From positions 1 to 64,000 of the forward strand of contig ML978265.1 in NCBI GenBank assembly GCA_010015745.1: a DNA stretch of 64,000 bases. Direction: 5' to 3'. The notes under the pieces were generated by a model. It was not told the DNA's origin. It saw nothing but the letters and a program-made list of their open reading frames with translations, and did no database searches. Of this stretch, positions 11,323-23,973 are shown one piece after another (within the stretch, counting starts at the first letter, position 1; each line of letters opens with the position of its first letter). This DNA is from Setomelanomma holmii (Eukaryota > Ascomycota > Dothideomycetes > Pleosporales > Phaeosphaeriaceae). The position numbers and the translations under genes are program-made.

Positions 11323-12467
11323 TGTGAATGGTGAGTATGCGAATTGAGCTGTGAAATTTTTAGAGGGAGAATCTGAATGTTTCTGACTAGATGAGGGAGT
11401 TGTTGGAGCTGTGGTCTTACTGCTCGTTGCAGAAGTTTTGTTGCGCTTTCATTTTCAATGACGTCGCAACGACGTTCACAACGACATGCTAAGAGGATTA
11501 GGTGGAGCAGCTATGATCGAAAGTGCGAAAAACAATAAGATCGTTTGGGTTCCAATAGATAATACCTAAAAGCTACTCATGAGTTCTGCGGTTTGTAGTG
11601 AGTCGTTCAATGCTCTATTCCTTGAGCACAGGTACCACCGGTTCAGCCCTAGCCGTAGCTTCCAAGATTCGTATGGTTCGCACGGTCAGATGATCGGCCA
11701 CGATGCCCAAAGTATGTAGCGAGAAGCTTTGACATCGTTAAGAGCTGCTAGATTTTGAGTAACGAGACGACGTTCGTCGCAAGCAAGCTGAAGCAACCCC
11801 GTGTCGACTGCTGCTCCCAACAACGTCACCTCACAAAACGAGCTCACGCAACCATGCCATCTTCCTTCATTACCAGCGCCCAGGTCTTCGGCTCCAATTC
11901 CCCTCCAACCTCGTCAAACTTCATCAAAATACAATCTCATCTCAATCCTGCGCTGACAATATGACGCTATTCTCGGTTCTTTCCAGCCACGAGCTACGTC
12001 ACAGCCGCTCACAAAATCAGGGTCCACGCTCGCGGCGCTAGCCGCTTTCAGCGCTCCACCAACACTCACGATCCCAAAATCCTAGCATAACCGCCTATCA
12101 TTCCTGAAACAGGTGCTGTGATGGAAGCTTTGTCGAGATTGAACAAGCCACACCGGGTTTCTAGACAAGCGGATCCCACGTCATGCGCCACGAGTCGCGA
12201 CTCCCTGCATGACGTACCCCTGTCTTACAACAGGTGATCTTGTCCTGAATCTGGGGGCTGAGAGTCGTGAATCTTGTTTTGAGGGTCTGGAGTGGTGGGT
12301 GAGGTAGGTCCGATAGGGTTGAGGGCAGAGATATAAGTTGGGGTGTATTGCTGTGATAAGGTCCATCATCACAACAAGCATACCAATCATCACTTCAAGT
12401 TCAGCTGCAATTCACAAGAACACTTCACGATTTTCATCGCCAACAAAATACCAATCAATCCATCAAC
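11323..12467. other. Gene-free stretch, 1.1 kb, divergent promoter
   Basis: Separates the SDR gene (minus) from the small basic protein gene (plus). No coding region is supported. The last 150 bp before 12468 are rich in CA and ATC and look like the leader of the small gene. Confidence 0.5.
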
Positions 12468-12876
12468 ATGCCACTCATGCGCCGCACCCACCGCACTACT
12501 GCTGCTCCCCGCACAACCCGCACCACAAGGTCGACTGCCCGTCCTAGTCTGAAGACACGCCTGATGGGAGGGCGTCGCACCGCACGCAGGGCGCCCGCCA
12601 CTACCACTACTACTACAACAACTACGAAGACTACTCGAACCACTGGCGGACATCACGCGACTGCGGCACCAGTGCATCACCACAAGCGACATGCCACCAT
12701 GGGTGACAAGGTCTCGGGAGCGCTTATGAAGTTGAGGGGAAGCTTGACCCGACGCCCTGGTCTCAAGGTTTGTACCGATCCATCCGTCTATATCGACCTT
12801 TACTAATGCTTCAAAGGCTGCCGGCACTCGCCGCATGCATGGCACTGATGGCCGTAACGCTCGTCGTGTTTATTAG
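12468..12876 (+). CDS. Small Arg/Thr-rich basic protein, 119 aa
   Basis: Exons 12468-12767 and 12817-12876 with a 49-bp phase-0 intron (GTTTGT donor, CTAAT branch point, CAAAG acceptor). The product is strongly basic: MPLMRRTHRTTAAPRTTRTT, a run of nine threonines (ACC/ACT repeats at 12599-12624), then a C-terminal part that looks conserved (TMGDKVSGALMKLRGSLTRR and, after splicing, AAGTRRMHGTDGR). I recall similar short basic proteins in other filamentous ascomycetes but know no function. The composition resembles linker-histone tails, so nucleic-acid binding is possible but unproven. No signal peptide or membrane segment. Confidence 0.75.
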
Positions 12877-13143
12877 AGGGTTTCATCCTATTGGAATTAT
12901 GGACCGATTCTTTCTAGCGATCTGTGTTGATATATTGGAGCGATAGTGTACGATTACGTTGGACGATACCCATGAGTGGAGCGAATTTAGTAATTGGAAA
13001 TTTAAATCATCATTTTGAGAAAAATCATGTCCTGTATCGTGGTTGCATTGAGATCGTATTTTCTTCATCAGCTACTTGATTAGCCCGCGGTTGGCAACTT
13101 TGACGGTGTATGGAGCCACGACCGTACTCGTGATCCTAACATC

Positions 13144-16100
13144 TTAAAGTGTGCGCACGGTTAGTTCACCGCCAACCATCTTCCCTACTCGATACACGTT
13201 CCGCGGGCGTGGCAACCTACCGTTCACCTGCGCGGTGGGTTAGAATTGTTTGGATGTTCATTAGTATAAATGGATGCTCACCAGTGTTCCGTCCCTGAAC
13301 GCTAATTCCGTCTGTTCATCGTTCATCGGAATAATGTTCTCAGGTAAACCGAAGACCTGTCTCAGCGTGCGGGTGGCCGCATCTTCCATATCCTCCTCTT
13401 CATCTTCTTGAGGTCTGATTGTGTTCTGATCTCTTTCAAAACCCATAGGTATCCATGCACCGTCACGCTCATCGTGGATGTCCCCCAGACCATACCCCCT
13501 CTTGTGCGCCAGTCGATGGTCAGACCCGAAATATTTCTTCCTGGATGGCCTCGATTTAATCTCAGCAAGTTTCCGTGCTTTCTCGTTGATAGACATGATC
13601 TGGCCATTCTCCTGCTGAGATCGATCGAGTGTGTCCACAAACTTCGCCTGGCGGCTAACACCGAAATCGAAATCCAGCCTCATCAGAGCCTCCCGCGGTT
13701 TCGAACGTTTAGCGGAAGGATCAATCCTTGAGCCTTTCTCGTTCTCCTGTTCGTCTAAGGGTTTCGATGGTACGTCCAACATCGTCTGCGTGCTAGTGTG
13801 CAGTTGATGCGACGAGGTAATCCGCTTAGGCAAGGACGGCGCACTCTTCTTTGCTGCCTTTCTGTTCTGGGCGAGATGATGTTTCTGGGGCACCGTGTTC
13901 TCACTGAACGTATCACTCTCCTCTGTGCTTCTCGAGCGAGCTTTTGAGGCGGTGAGAATGTTTGATGTACCGCAGTACTCCGAATGTTCCTTTTCGAAGC
14001 GAGCTCTAAAAGCTTTGCTGGCAAACCCATAGAGCTTCTTATTACCTAGATCTCCAGCAATCTTCCGGCCTTCAAATTCAGCGGAGCTAGACAGAACAGA
14101 TCGAAGACTCATTTCCCAACTGCCCCCACCGACGCGTAGGTGAGTGAATTCGTGCGCAAGCCAGATGATGATTTGCGAAGTGGTCATGTGACAGCCATTT
14201 GCGGCTACCAGCGCAATTTGTGCTAACTGTCGGTTGGTATACTGCCTATTAGCGGTGACGGAGTCACTGCTTTCAGATGGCTTTTCGGTAGATGCATTTG
14301 ATGTACCCGAGGGTGAGCCTACAAATAAAGCACTTGTTCCCTTGGACGCTCCATCTGAGCAGTCCAGTGGAATGGACTGCTCGGCGATATGTTGTGAAGT
14401 GATAGTGCTCGGCGCTTCTCCGATGAGAAGCTCGGGGGACTTACCTACGGAGATGCTGATAGTCGCTTCGACACTGTCTGCATTTGAGCAGTCAGGTGCG
14501 AATGTGCTGATCTTCTTGTGGGCGGCTATGATTCGGTCTTGGTGCTCCGCATGTGGTGCGAGTGCATCATGCTCATCAGAGACTTTTATTGGCTTTCCTT
14601 GCATTCCGGTCATTGTGCCAATGGCACCTTCCGGACGAACTATATATGGCTGGCATGATGTGTCAGCATTCTGTATATTGCTTGGACATTGGTCATTGCT
14701 GGATGAGCTTGTTTGCTTGAATGTGAAGTCAAGGTCGGGAGTCATGTCATCATCAAGACCAACCTTCTCCTTTACCTTGGCAGAATTAGGGTCCACCAGC
14801 CTTAGTTCAAACCAGGGCGTAGGCTGAGAGGTAGATGTAGGTATTGTAACTGTGCCAGATGGCAAAGAGGTCGAATCCGTGCCTACTGGCAAAATTCTGC
14901 CAGTGGTACTGGTAGGGTCAGGCGTCTCCTGAATCTCGAGTCTGGCGCTCTCAGTGATGACCGACCGCTTCTTGCAATTCAGACTATAGTTCCGTTAGAT
15001 GCCGCTCTTGTTATTTTGTCAATGACCCACCATGTACCCTTCCCAACCAAGGGCTGCTTGCGACAGAATCTACACAGTACTCTTGGAGATACCGGTTTTG
15101 CGACTCGCGGCAGCTCATTGATGAGTGCACTGTCATCTCGCTTCGCGGAACTATCAATGACAGCATTCTCCACCCTCGGAATCGAGTCGCCGCTCTCGAA
15201 CTGACTTGAACTCTGTGTGGGCGTTTTAGGAACTTCGGTTTGCCTGATGACATGAGGTTTGAGAGCAGCAAATCCTGCTCGTGGAGCAATATCTCTGCCC
15301 TTGGCTTGACCTGGTCTCACGTCTGTTGATAGAGCTGGAGAGCTTGCACCATGGCGGGGGTTTGACGTCCCTAGCCACCCCTTCTGGCCCGCATCAAAAT
15401 GCCCCAAAAGATTCTTATTCTCGACTTCGGAACTCCCGTCTACCGACGAGGGCTCATTCGTACGTTCATTCACATGCGGCTTTGACACGGGCAGTCTTTG
15501 AATATTGACTTTTCTCGCATCATGTACATTGTCCCGCGGTTCCGGACCATTTTTAGAACCAAGGTCCGATGATACCTGGTCTGCAGTCGTGCCCAGGTCA
15601 GGCTGCCGGCCATGTGGCAATTTTCGTACTGATGTCGCGGGTGAACTCGAGAGAAAGGCTCGTGGTACTTTCGGTGCTGGAAATGGATGCTTGGGCTCGT
15701 CTTTCAGACAACTGAGGCATCTCCAGCGCCGACTTCTCTTGTCAGCTGTGGCCAAAAATAAGAGCACTCGTTGTCTTACGGGTCGACTCCTGAAATTAGA
15801 GGTGGACTGCGGCAGCTGTCATGATATTGCCGATGACAACTAGAACAGGCAATAATCGGATCGTATCTAACGCTTGCAGTCTTGCCACAGCCACGACAAT
15901 AAGGGTCGCTCGACGAACTTGAGCTTGACAGACGATGCGGGTTGGATTCCCCATGTCTGTTGGAGTTTCTGCTGAGCTCTAAGCGCCTGCGTGCTTGGGA
16001 ATCGGACGAGTAGGCAGAATCGAAAGACTGTCCTGTCGACTCGGAGCTGTCCAGTGGCCCACATGATTCGTCGATGTATGGTCTCAGACGGCCGCTACCG

Positions 16101-16339
16101 TGATTGCTCCACCTTCTTCATGTCAGCTCCAGGAGTGAAAGACTCTTAGTTGCACCCTACCTACGCTGTGTCTCATCAACAAATGAACTCTGACGAATTG
16201 GCGAGGAGACTGTGGGCTTGCTCAGGTTAGAATGGCCGGCCTCAGGCGCTGTACGCTGCCTCTTCGTAGGCGGCGGCGATATTCTTGACCGATTGCCTTG
16301 GTGGTGAGCCTGTCTACTTGACCATGCTCGGTCGGCCAT
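13144..16339 (-). CDS. PHD-finger protein with a divergent forkhead-like winged helix, 999 aa
   Basis: Five exons: 16339-16161, 16112-15780, 15732-15031, 14983-13282 and 13227-13144; introns of 46-54 bp. Splicing 2-3 joins a C4HC3 PHD finger: CRGC, then CSSC, HDSC and WRCLSC (about residues 112-175). Splicing 3-4 builds a second zinc site, CRFC-x10-CLNC, which exists only in the spliced product. A winged-helix region follows (residues about 620-700): NRQLAQIALVAANGCHMTTS, QIIIWLAHEFTHLRVGGGSW, then MSLRSVLSSSAEFEGRK and GNKKLYGFAS, close to a degenerate forkhead domain. The C-terminal part has KARKLAEIKSRPSRKKYFGS and GYGLGDIHDERDGAWIPM. A nuclear chromatin-associated regulator is the best inference. 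The last 28-codon exon rests on a canonical intron at 13228-13281; without it the frame stops at 13261. Confidence 0.82.
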
Positions 16340-17114
16340 GATATGTTGGAAGCGCGTTCTCAACACAAAAATATCTAACGTGCGTGTGTTGTGGCACTAA
16401 GACATAGTCGAAGTTAGTTGCTGCTTCAATATTGGCAATAGATATAGGGTAGAACACAAGCCCGTCAGATCTTTTCAGTTTGTTTCCAAAGCAGCATGTC
16501 GCCCGTTGGAGGTTTCCCTATTGGTGACATTGCAGGGTGACTGCATTGCTGCCAGACGAGAAGCCGCGCAGAGACGCTCACGCCCATGCAAGAGCGCCAA
16601 TGGACGACCATCACAACGGTGTGCGATCTAACCTTTTACCAGTGGTCATCATGCGGGGAGACAGATTGGATGCCAGTCGCGAGGCATAAAGCAGGAACAT
16701 ACCTAAAGTGCGTCAAAGTGTTGCAAACTTCTGGAATATTGCTGTTTGCAATTGCCCGACATTTATGGGCAAGCGTGTGTCCCGACGGACTGTCGCTTCC
16801 GTACCATAGGTTGATGGGAGCGTGAGCGCGGCGAATTGTGTGGGGACATATGCGCGACTGAGTCTGACCTTATTTCGGAGGGAGAGTTGCGGCCGTGTAT
16901 CGGTTGTTCCGTACTATGATGTGCAGTAGTAGAGTGAAGGAATACGGCGCGTGAATGGCGAAGGCGGTCCGAGAGTTGACGCGCCATCACGTGCCATGTT
17001 TCGACCTCAGGCCAACCAGTGGGGCAAGCGCACCTGTCCTCAAGGCAATTGCTCACTGGCGCATTGCAAGTTCACGGCCACTTGCACGCATATTCGAGTT
17101 CCGAAGTCGCAGCT
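16340..17114. other. Divergent intergenic region, 775 bp
   Basis: Between the PHD-finger gene (minus) and the SCY1-like gene (plus). No supported coding region; presumed promoters of both. Confidence 0.5.
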
Positions 17115-19648
17115 ATGGATTTCCTCAAGTCTGCGGTCGCGTCAGCAATCTCAAAAGGCCCAGCATTTGGTTACACGTTTGGAGATCGTGTGGACTTGAA
17201 CGACTCTATCTGGACATTGCACAACGGCACAAAGCGAGTATGGCCCGGTCTTCTACGCGCCCATGAGGCTTGTTAAACTAACCTTTATGTTTTAGGAAGA
17301 CGGCTCCAAGTGTAGTATATTCGCCTTCGACGTTACCGCCAATAAATCGCGATTACCCCTCGCCCGCAATGCGCTCCGCAAGCTGAGAACCCTGCGGCAT
17401 CCTGGCGTCGTGAAGGTCCTGGACACGGTAGAAACCGACACATACATATACATTGCGACCGAAAGACTAAGTCCACTGAGATGGCATGTCAAGCGAAAGA
17501 GCTTGACGGAGGAAACCACGAAATGGGGCCTACACACTATCGCAAAGACCTTGAAGTTCATAAACGCGGATGCATCGTCGATACATGGCTGCATTCGCCC
17601 GGCCTCTATATTCTTCAGCGAAAGCGGCGAATGGAAACTCGGTGGATTTGACGCTCTTAGCTCTGTGAAGGAAGACGACTCGATACTACCGACGTATGGC
17701 AGCCTCATACCGGACGCAGGGCGATATATGGCACCAGAGGTATCCAAAGGAGGTTGGGAGGTCATCAAGCAGAATCCTACCCATGCAGTAGATGCGTACA
17801 ACTTCGGCATTCTGATATTTGAGGTCTTTAATGGCAGCTTCAATAGTAGCGATCAGCTGGGGCAAATGAAGAGCATACCACCGAGTATGCACCAATCCTA
17901 CAAGCGCCTGCTCAACCCGAGTCCAAAAGCGAGAATGAGTGTTGGTCAATTCTTGGACCAAGGGAGACGACTTGGGGGTTTCTTCCAGACACCGTTAATA
18001 CAAGTCACCGAGGACATTGACAACCTTGGTCTCAAAGCCGAGGATGAGCGAAATGAGCTGCTTGGGTACGCCTCCTTGAGACCATGATATTGCGCATGGC
18101 TGACGCCGTCTAGGAAGCTAGATGAAGTAGCAGATGACTTCCCTGCGGACTTCTTCAAGATGAAAGTTTTGCCCGAACTACTGAAGTCCGTGGAGTTTGG
18201 AGGCGGTGGTGCTAAGGTTTTCAGCACTGTCATGCAAATCGGACAGAAGCTATCCGACGATGAGTACGAAACACGAATTACACCGGTCGTGGTGCGACTT
18301 TTCGCGAACCCAGATCGAGGGATACGTGTCTGTCTGTTAGACAACTTGCCCTTGATGATCGATCACTTGCCACAGAAGGTCGTGAATGACAAGATCTTCC
18401 CCCAAATGGTGAGGCTATCGGAAATTACGCACAAGGCACTATGCTGATGTCTCATAGGTCACCGGCTTCTCAGATGTTGCGCCAGTAGTCAGGGAGCAGA
18501 CTGTCAAGGCTGTCCTTACGGTGGTTTCAAAGCTGTCAGATCGAGTGATCAACGGCGAGCTTCTTCGGCACCTTGCAAAAACCGCAAATGATGAGCAGCC
18601 TGGGATCCGCACCAATACCACAATTTGCTTAGGCAAAATAGCCAGAAACCTCGGACAAAGTAGTCGAGCAAAGGTCCTCGCTGCTGCTTTTGCACGCTCC
18701 TTGCGCGACCCGTTTGTTCACGCACGCAATGCCGCGCTGTTGGCTTTGGCCGCTACTGCCGACCTCTTCAGTGAAGAGGACTGTGCTACGAAGCTCCTGC
18801 CAATCATGTGCCCGTCACTGGTCGACAAAGAGAAGATGATTCGTGATCAGGCGCAAAAGAGCGTGGACATATACATCACACGAATCCGAAAATTCGCTGC
18901 CACCATGCCCGACACCGTATTGCCATCGCCCGGTCTTGCTGCTGCTGGAGGTGCTCCACCGCGGATGGGAACACCCGCCAACGATACTTCGTGGGCTGGC
19001 TGGGCGATCTCGAGCTTCACGAAACAGCTGGCATCTACGAGCGGCCAAATTGGTGCTGGTGGTGTTGCAAATGGCGCTGGTGACCAACGATCATCATCAG
19101 TGCCTCCGCCGACTACATCGAGCAAACCGCCAGTGCCGTTAGCTTCGAAGCCAGGCATGACACTGCATAGCACGAAGAGCTCGACTACAGTGCCCACAAT
19201 ATCCTCACCGGATCCGTCAGCAGCATTTCACGATGAAGCAGAAGACTTCGATAACGATTGGGGTGGTTTTGCCGATGATGATAATGTTGACACCAACGGG
19301 CATGCTTCCAAGGTGAACGACGAGGAACCAGATCCATGGGGTACACCGGCTGTTTCCAAGCCAAGCACGACAACATCATATGACGACAAAGGTGAGCCTG
19401 ACTTTGCAGGATGGTTAGCCGCACAGTCGCAAGGAAAGAAGCCAGCGAAGGCTCCGTTACCAAAGGGCTTGACCAAGTCCACGACATCGAACGCCAAAAC
19501 TACACGGCCTGTGATTGGAGGAAGGTCAAGTACAACTGGATCCGCCACGACCACGAGGAAAGTTGTTGTAGCGCCGAAGAAGGAAACGAAGAAGGAAGAG
19601 CCGAAAGTAAAGGAGGATGAAGAAGAGGGATGGGGTGATGCATGGTGA
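17115..19648 (+). CDS. SCY1-like pseudokinase with HEAT repeats (CEX1/SCYL1 family), 792 aa
   Basis: Exons 17115-17237, 17296-18065, 18114-18408 and 18458-19648; introns of 58, 48 and 49 bp. Start MDFLKSAVASAISKGPAFGY matches the family N-terminus. The kinase-like domain (residues 1-310) lacks catalytic residues: the HRD loop is replaced by IHGCIRPASIFF and the DFG by LGGFDAL. A HEAT-repeat region follows (residues about 310-590: PADFFKMKVLPELLKSVEFG, GKIARNLGQSSRAKVLAAAF, CPSLVDKEKMIRDQAQKSVD). The tail is low complexity with DNDWGGF, PDPWG and ends EEGWGDAW. Yeast Cex1 and animal SCYL1 act at the Golgi/COPI interface and in tRNA export from the nuclear pore. Family assignment is confident; the exact role here is inferred. 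Confidence 0.92.
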
Positions 19649-19924
19649 TTGATGTTGATTGTATGCCATACCCATTACTTGAGTCTTGCATCGCGATGGC
19701 GTTCAAGGGTAGACTGTATGCACATTTCAACCAGGCTTGCATGTATATTGACCGGCACTTCAGCAGCAGATAGCGTAATTGATCCATATCAGTGGCCGAG
19801 GCGCAATTGCTAGATTGGACTATGAACTTGATGGCTGCTTTTTGGCAGGAAGCACCTGCAGCACCTTTCCATTCACATGTGCCGCCAGGGCCCTACATAC
19901 GTGCTCGACAACATCACGACAACT

Positions 19925-21065
19925 CTACCACGTGCGGTCTTGCTTAAAAAGAACCTGCATTGCCTTTCTATTCCCCTGCCCCGCCCTTTGTCCAGCGTAT
20001 GTGCTCGAAACAATCATTCCAATCCTACCACATGCAGCTCGGAAGAAAGGGGTTGGGAAGCCTTCGTCCTTCCAGATATTGTGCTCACGACGCACCGCGT
20101 CTCGCTTTTGTATATCGTTAGTTTTGTGTATGACAAGACGCTGGCCATTGGGCAAAATGAGCCACAAGTCGCCCAAGGCAAGGTGCATGGCTTGTATATC
20201 ATCCATGGTCTTTGTGTCAAAGTCGACGAAGCGGTCCTGCTTTGTGATCTTGGGTGCGTGATCGATGGGTTCGCTGGAGTTGGCGTACCAGCCCACATCT
20301 TCATGCGGGGAAATGTACTTCTTGTGCTTGAGCACGTCCACGAGCATTTGTGCGCCTGCTTGCGCCAGTTGGTCTTGTAACGCGGCTATTATAGTGTTGC
20401 GGTTTATTTGTATCCCAGGCGCCGGTGCCTGCGCGAGGATCGTGCCTTGGTCGAAGTGCTCGGGATGTAGAGTCTGTACAGACACTCCTGTACGCTCCCT
20501 CCGCTTGAGTATCGCATGTTCTATGGGGGCTGGTCCGCGCAGGTCGGGCAGGAGCGATGGGTGGACATTGATGCCGCCGTACTTTGCGAGGCTGAGGATT
20601 CGGGGTGGGACGAACAGGCCAAAGGATACGGCAATGATGAGGTCAATTGGGACAGGCGGTGTCCAGCCGGTGAAGGTGTCGATTACATGGGTAGCTAGTT
20701 TAAGCTCCTCGGTAGCGACGTGTGCAACGGGAACTATGTGCTGGTTAGCTGTGGGCTAGCTGGTAGTGAAGCGTGCAAGTACCCTCTTTCAAGGTCTTGA
20801 GCCCCCTGCCCGTATGCTTCGCTGGGCGGTGAACCACATCTACCGAGTGTATGAGGCCTGATACCTCCCGCTTCGCGTTGTCGAGAGCACGCAGCGATGC
20901 GACGCTGAAATTGTCGGAACCACAGAACAGTATCCTCAGCGGATTAGCCGACGAACACCGCATCGTTGCATCAGCGCTGTATGCGCGGAGGGTTCCGCGA
21001 GGTGCCGAGAATGATAGCGAGCGGACAGAGGCCGGCAGCCTCCAGAGCATGCTTGTTGACCACAT
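19925..21065 (-). CDS. FMT1: Mitochondrial methionyl-tRNA formyltransferase, 363 aa
   Basis: Exons 21065-20783 and 20733-19925 on the minus strand, 49-bp intron. The N-terminus is Arg/Ser-rich (MWSTSMLWRLPASVRSLSFS), consistent with a mitochondrial presequence; a second ATG at 21050 is possible. The catalytic domain contains LRILFCGSDNFSVASL, the formyl-folate binding and catalytic loop GGINVHPSLLPDLRGPAPIE with the conserved Asn and His, and TGVSVQTLHPEHFDQGTIL with the catalytic Asp. The C-terminal part is shorter and more divergent than in bacteria (about 315 aa there). The enzyme formylates Met-tRNA(fMet) with 10-formyl-THF to start mitochondrial translation. It is convergent with the SCY1-like gene, 276 bp apart. 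Confidence 0.9.
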
Positions 21066-21385
21066 GCGATCGCGGCGAAGTTCCAAGAGTGCAAACTTTG
21101 AAATGCCATGTCGTCCGAATCGAGACAAATCGAGATCTGAGATCGCAATGTGGGGGCTTCAACACACAACAACACAAGCGCACCCTTGCAATCTGACGCC
21201 AGGATCCTGAATGAGATCGCGATTGGCTTCATATTGCGCGCATGTATACAAGGCGACGCCGCCGGCGGTGTGTTGTTGGCTGAAGGACGCTGCCCGCATG
21301 TGTTTTGGACATTCCCACGCGCGACGTAGCAAGCCGACAACACCACTTCGCAAACTAACATTGCGACAACACGGGCCTCGCTCAT
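21066..21385. other. Divergent intergenic region, 320 bp
   Basis: Shared upstream region of FMT1 (minus) and CCZ1 (plus). No gene seen. Confidence 0.5.
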
Positions 21386-23973
21386 ATGTCGTCGACAAAC
21401 ATACCCAAAGTTGTCCCTGCACAGCTGTCCTTTCTCGCCGTGTACAATCCCTCCCTCGGCACCAGCGACGAGACGTTCCACAAGCAGATAGTCTTCTACT
21501 ACTCCAAAGCTGCCAAAGCGCGCTCAAAGCTCAGTAATGGCGACACACATGCGGCGAAGGACTTGCGTGAGCAGGAGAATGAGAAGCTGCGGCAGGTCGG
21601 CCTAGCGCAGGGCATGGTGGGCTTTGCGAAGAGCTTCTCGAATGGCGAGGCAGTGGACTCGGTGGAGACACAGAAGTCGCGCATAGTGCTGCACGAGCTG
21701 GAGGAGGGTTGGTGGATACTCGCAGTACGGTCAAAACAAAGTATAGGTTAATGTCAATCTGACGAGAATAGTCCATCGACCTCACACAGCTCCCGGCCAC
21801 GACATCGCGAAACGACTCTAGCACCAGCATTAGCGAACCGGTCATTGACTACTCGTCGCGAGAGGTCAGCCCTCCTGCGCTCTTGATACAGCAACTCGTC
21901 CGCGCCTACTCTACATTCCTCCTCCACCATGGCACGACTCTCGAGAGGATGTTCGCCAAGCACAGGCGAGACAAGTTCTGCAACATTCTAGAGAAGTACT
22001 GGTCACGGTTCGCGAGCAGTTGGGATGTCCTTCTCCATGGCAGTCCCGCGGTGGACATATATGGCGGCATGAAGCTAGCCGCTGGAGGCGAGCTGGGCAT
22101 GGGCGTTGGCGAAGAAGAATGGGGCAGCAGCGAACGCGATGTGCTCGAAGATTTCGCACGCAGGACGGAGGGTTTGGTCGATGTTATGGTCTCTCGCTTC
22201 GGCGCGGCGTCACCACTACAAAGGGCAAAATCTTCGGCAGACCCGAAGAGTCTTGATGTGGCAGAAACCGAGCCCTGGGTGGGAAGTGGCAGGAATGTCA
22301 ACGCTGCGGATGGCGTGGTCTTCTCAGGCCTCGGGGCTGTGAGCAGGAAGTCGCTTCGGGACCTGTCGCATTGGGTCGAGAGTATCTACTACTATGGCGA
22401 TCAAGCTTATGGCATTCGTGACAACCCGACTTCTGATCGCAGAAAGCGAAGACGAAGGAATGTCAAGCCCCAACCAGGCCCAGTGCCCGAAGTTGCAAAT
22501 CCGACACCTAAGGAGCAGTCTCGGCCTTTGCCTGCTAAGCAGGACTCCGATTTGCCAGTTGGAATACCGGCCCCAATTGTCAAAGCGGCGGAGAGCTCTT
22601 TAGATAGAGCGTCAGCTGCTGTGGAGAGGGGGAACTCGCCCGCAGTCAAAGCGTCAACTCAGACGTCACAACCACTACTTGCGTCTTTGGGCGACACCGA
22701 GACATGGATGAAGTATATGACGCTTGGTTACGGCACAGCATGGGGCGGGAAGAAGCCCACAGAAGAAGCCCCGTCAGCTGCGGAGCAAACTCCAGCAGAA
22801 ACGCCAGAACCAGAAGCCATGCGGTACATCGAGCCGGAACCAGACGTGGACCATGTTGAGGAGAAGCTCAAAGCTCAGATTCGCCAAGAGAATGATGGCT
22901 ACTTCCTGGTAGGATTGAAGGGTGACATGCAAGACCTTGACATCGACGACGACAATGACGAGGGCAACTGGAACAATCGGATACCTCTTCGCACAGTACA
23001 TGTCGAAGTACTTAGTACGGACAACTTATCGGTAACGTCGAGCGTGGAGTCTGACGACACACCCGCGTATGAGAAAGAGTTGAGCTTTGGCTCAACGAAG
23101 AGCGGAAAGACCAACGGACTGTCACGGTTACGCCCTGTTGTTTACGTGGTATGTTACACATCAGTACGTTGCCACAACAGTACTAATATTGATCAGCATC
23201 GTCCGTTCATATACACATTCCTGTTCCACCACCGGACAGGCACTTTAAGTATTGCTTCGTTCTATCGAGACATACACAACTTCTTTTCACCACTTCATCG
23301 CTCACTCGACAAAAGCACTTCTCCAGACAAAGTTGCTGCGCGTCTTCATGCGGCGGCAAATCCATATACAACAATCTCGACAGGGATTGGCTCAGGCCCG
23401 AATACTCAGCCCATCTACGACCTGGTGTTCGATCCTCGAACACTCACGACCCACTCCAGCCTTCCAAACATAACTGATCCTGGCACATTAATCGCCGAGG
23501 GACTGGGAAGTAATAGCACACATGCCTCTGGATGGAGCAGAGTGGAAGCCCTCAACGTGCATTCTCAAATACTAGCAACGATATCAAGCACGCGTCGCAA
23601 CCTCTCTGAGATCGAACGCACGTGCAAAACAAGCCAAGGGTGGTGGGTAGTCTGGATGCGCCTACCACCGTCACAGACAACCAAGGAAGAAGCTGCCGAA
23701 GCAGCAGAGTCTGCCAATGACTCTGTTAAATTCAACACAGATGAGTTGAGGGAGGCTTTCTTGGTCAGACGGGCGCGAGATACACAGCCATCAACGACTA
23801 AGAGCTCAGGCAGATTTGCAAGCGGGATGTGGAGTACAATGGGCATGGGAAGTGGTGGGCAGAGCCAGAGGATGGGAGGTGCAGCAGCAGGTTGGGGACC
23901 AAAAGGGTTGGGAGAGGGAATTGGGATTGATGCAAGGCGGTATGTTGAGGAACTGTTGAGCTTGAATAGGTGA
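21386..23973 (+). CDS. CCZ1: Vacuolar fusion protein CCZ1, 830 aa
   Basis: Exons 21386-21724, 21772-23148 and 23197-23973. The first intron is 47 bp (GTACGG donor) and joins WWILA to SIDLTQLP. The second is 48 bp, a multiple of three without a stop, so it is easily missed; removal joins VVYV to HRPFIYTFLF. The N-terminus (AQLSFLAVYNPSLGTSDETF, IVFYYS) is the first longin domain of the Intu/CCZ1/HPS4 family. A long charged linker precedes the second conserved part (RPFIYTFLFHHRTGTLS, FYRDIHNFFSPLHRSL). With Mon1, CCZ1 forms the guanine-nucleotide exchange factor for Rab7/Ypt7 on late endosomes and vacuoles. Fungal relatives have similar length. Confidence 0.92.

Noticed and set aside
13261..13281. 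Stop at 13261 as the end of the PHD-finger gene
   Set aside because: A canonical 54-bp intron (GTGAGC donor, CTAAC branch point, GCAG acceptor) removes it and gives a more natural end at 13144, though the shorter form cannot be excluded.
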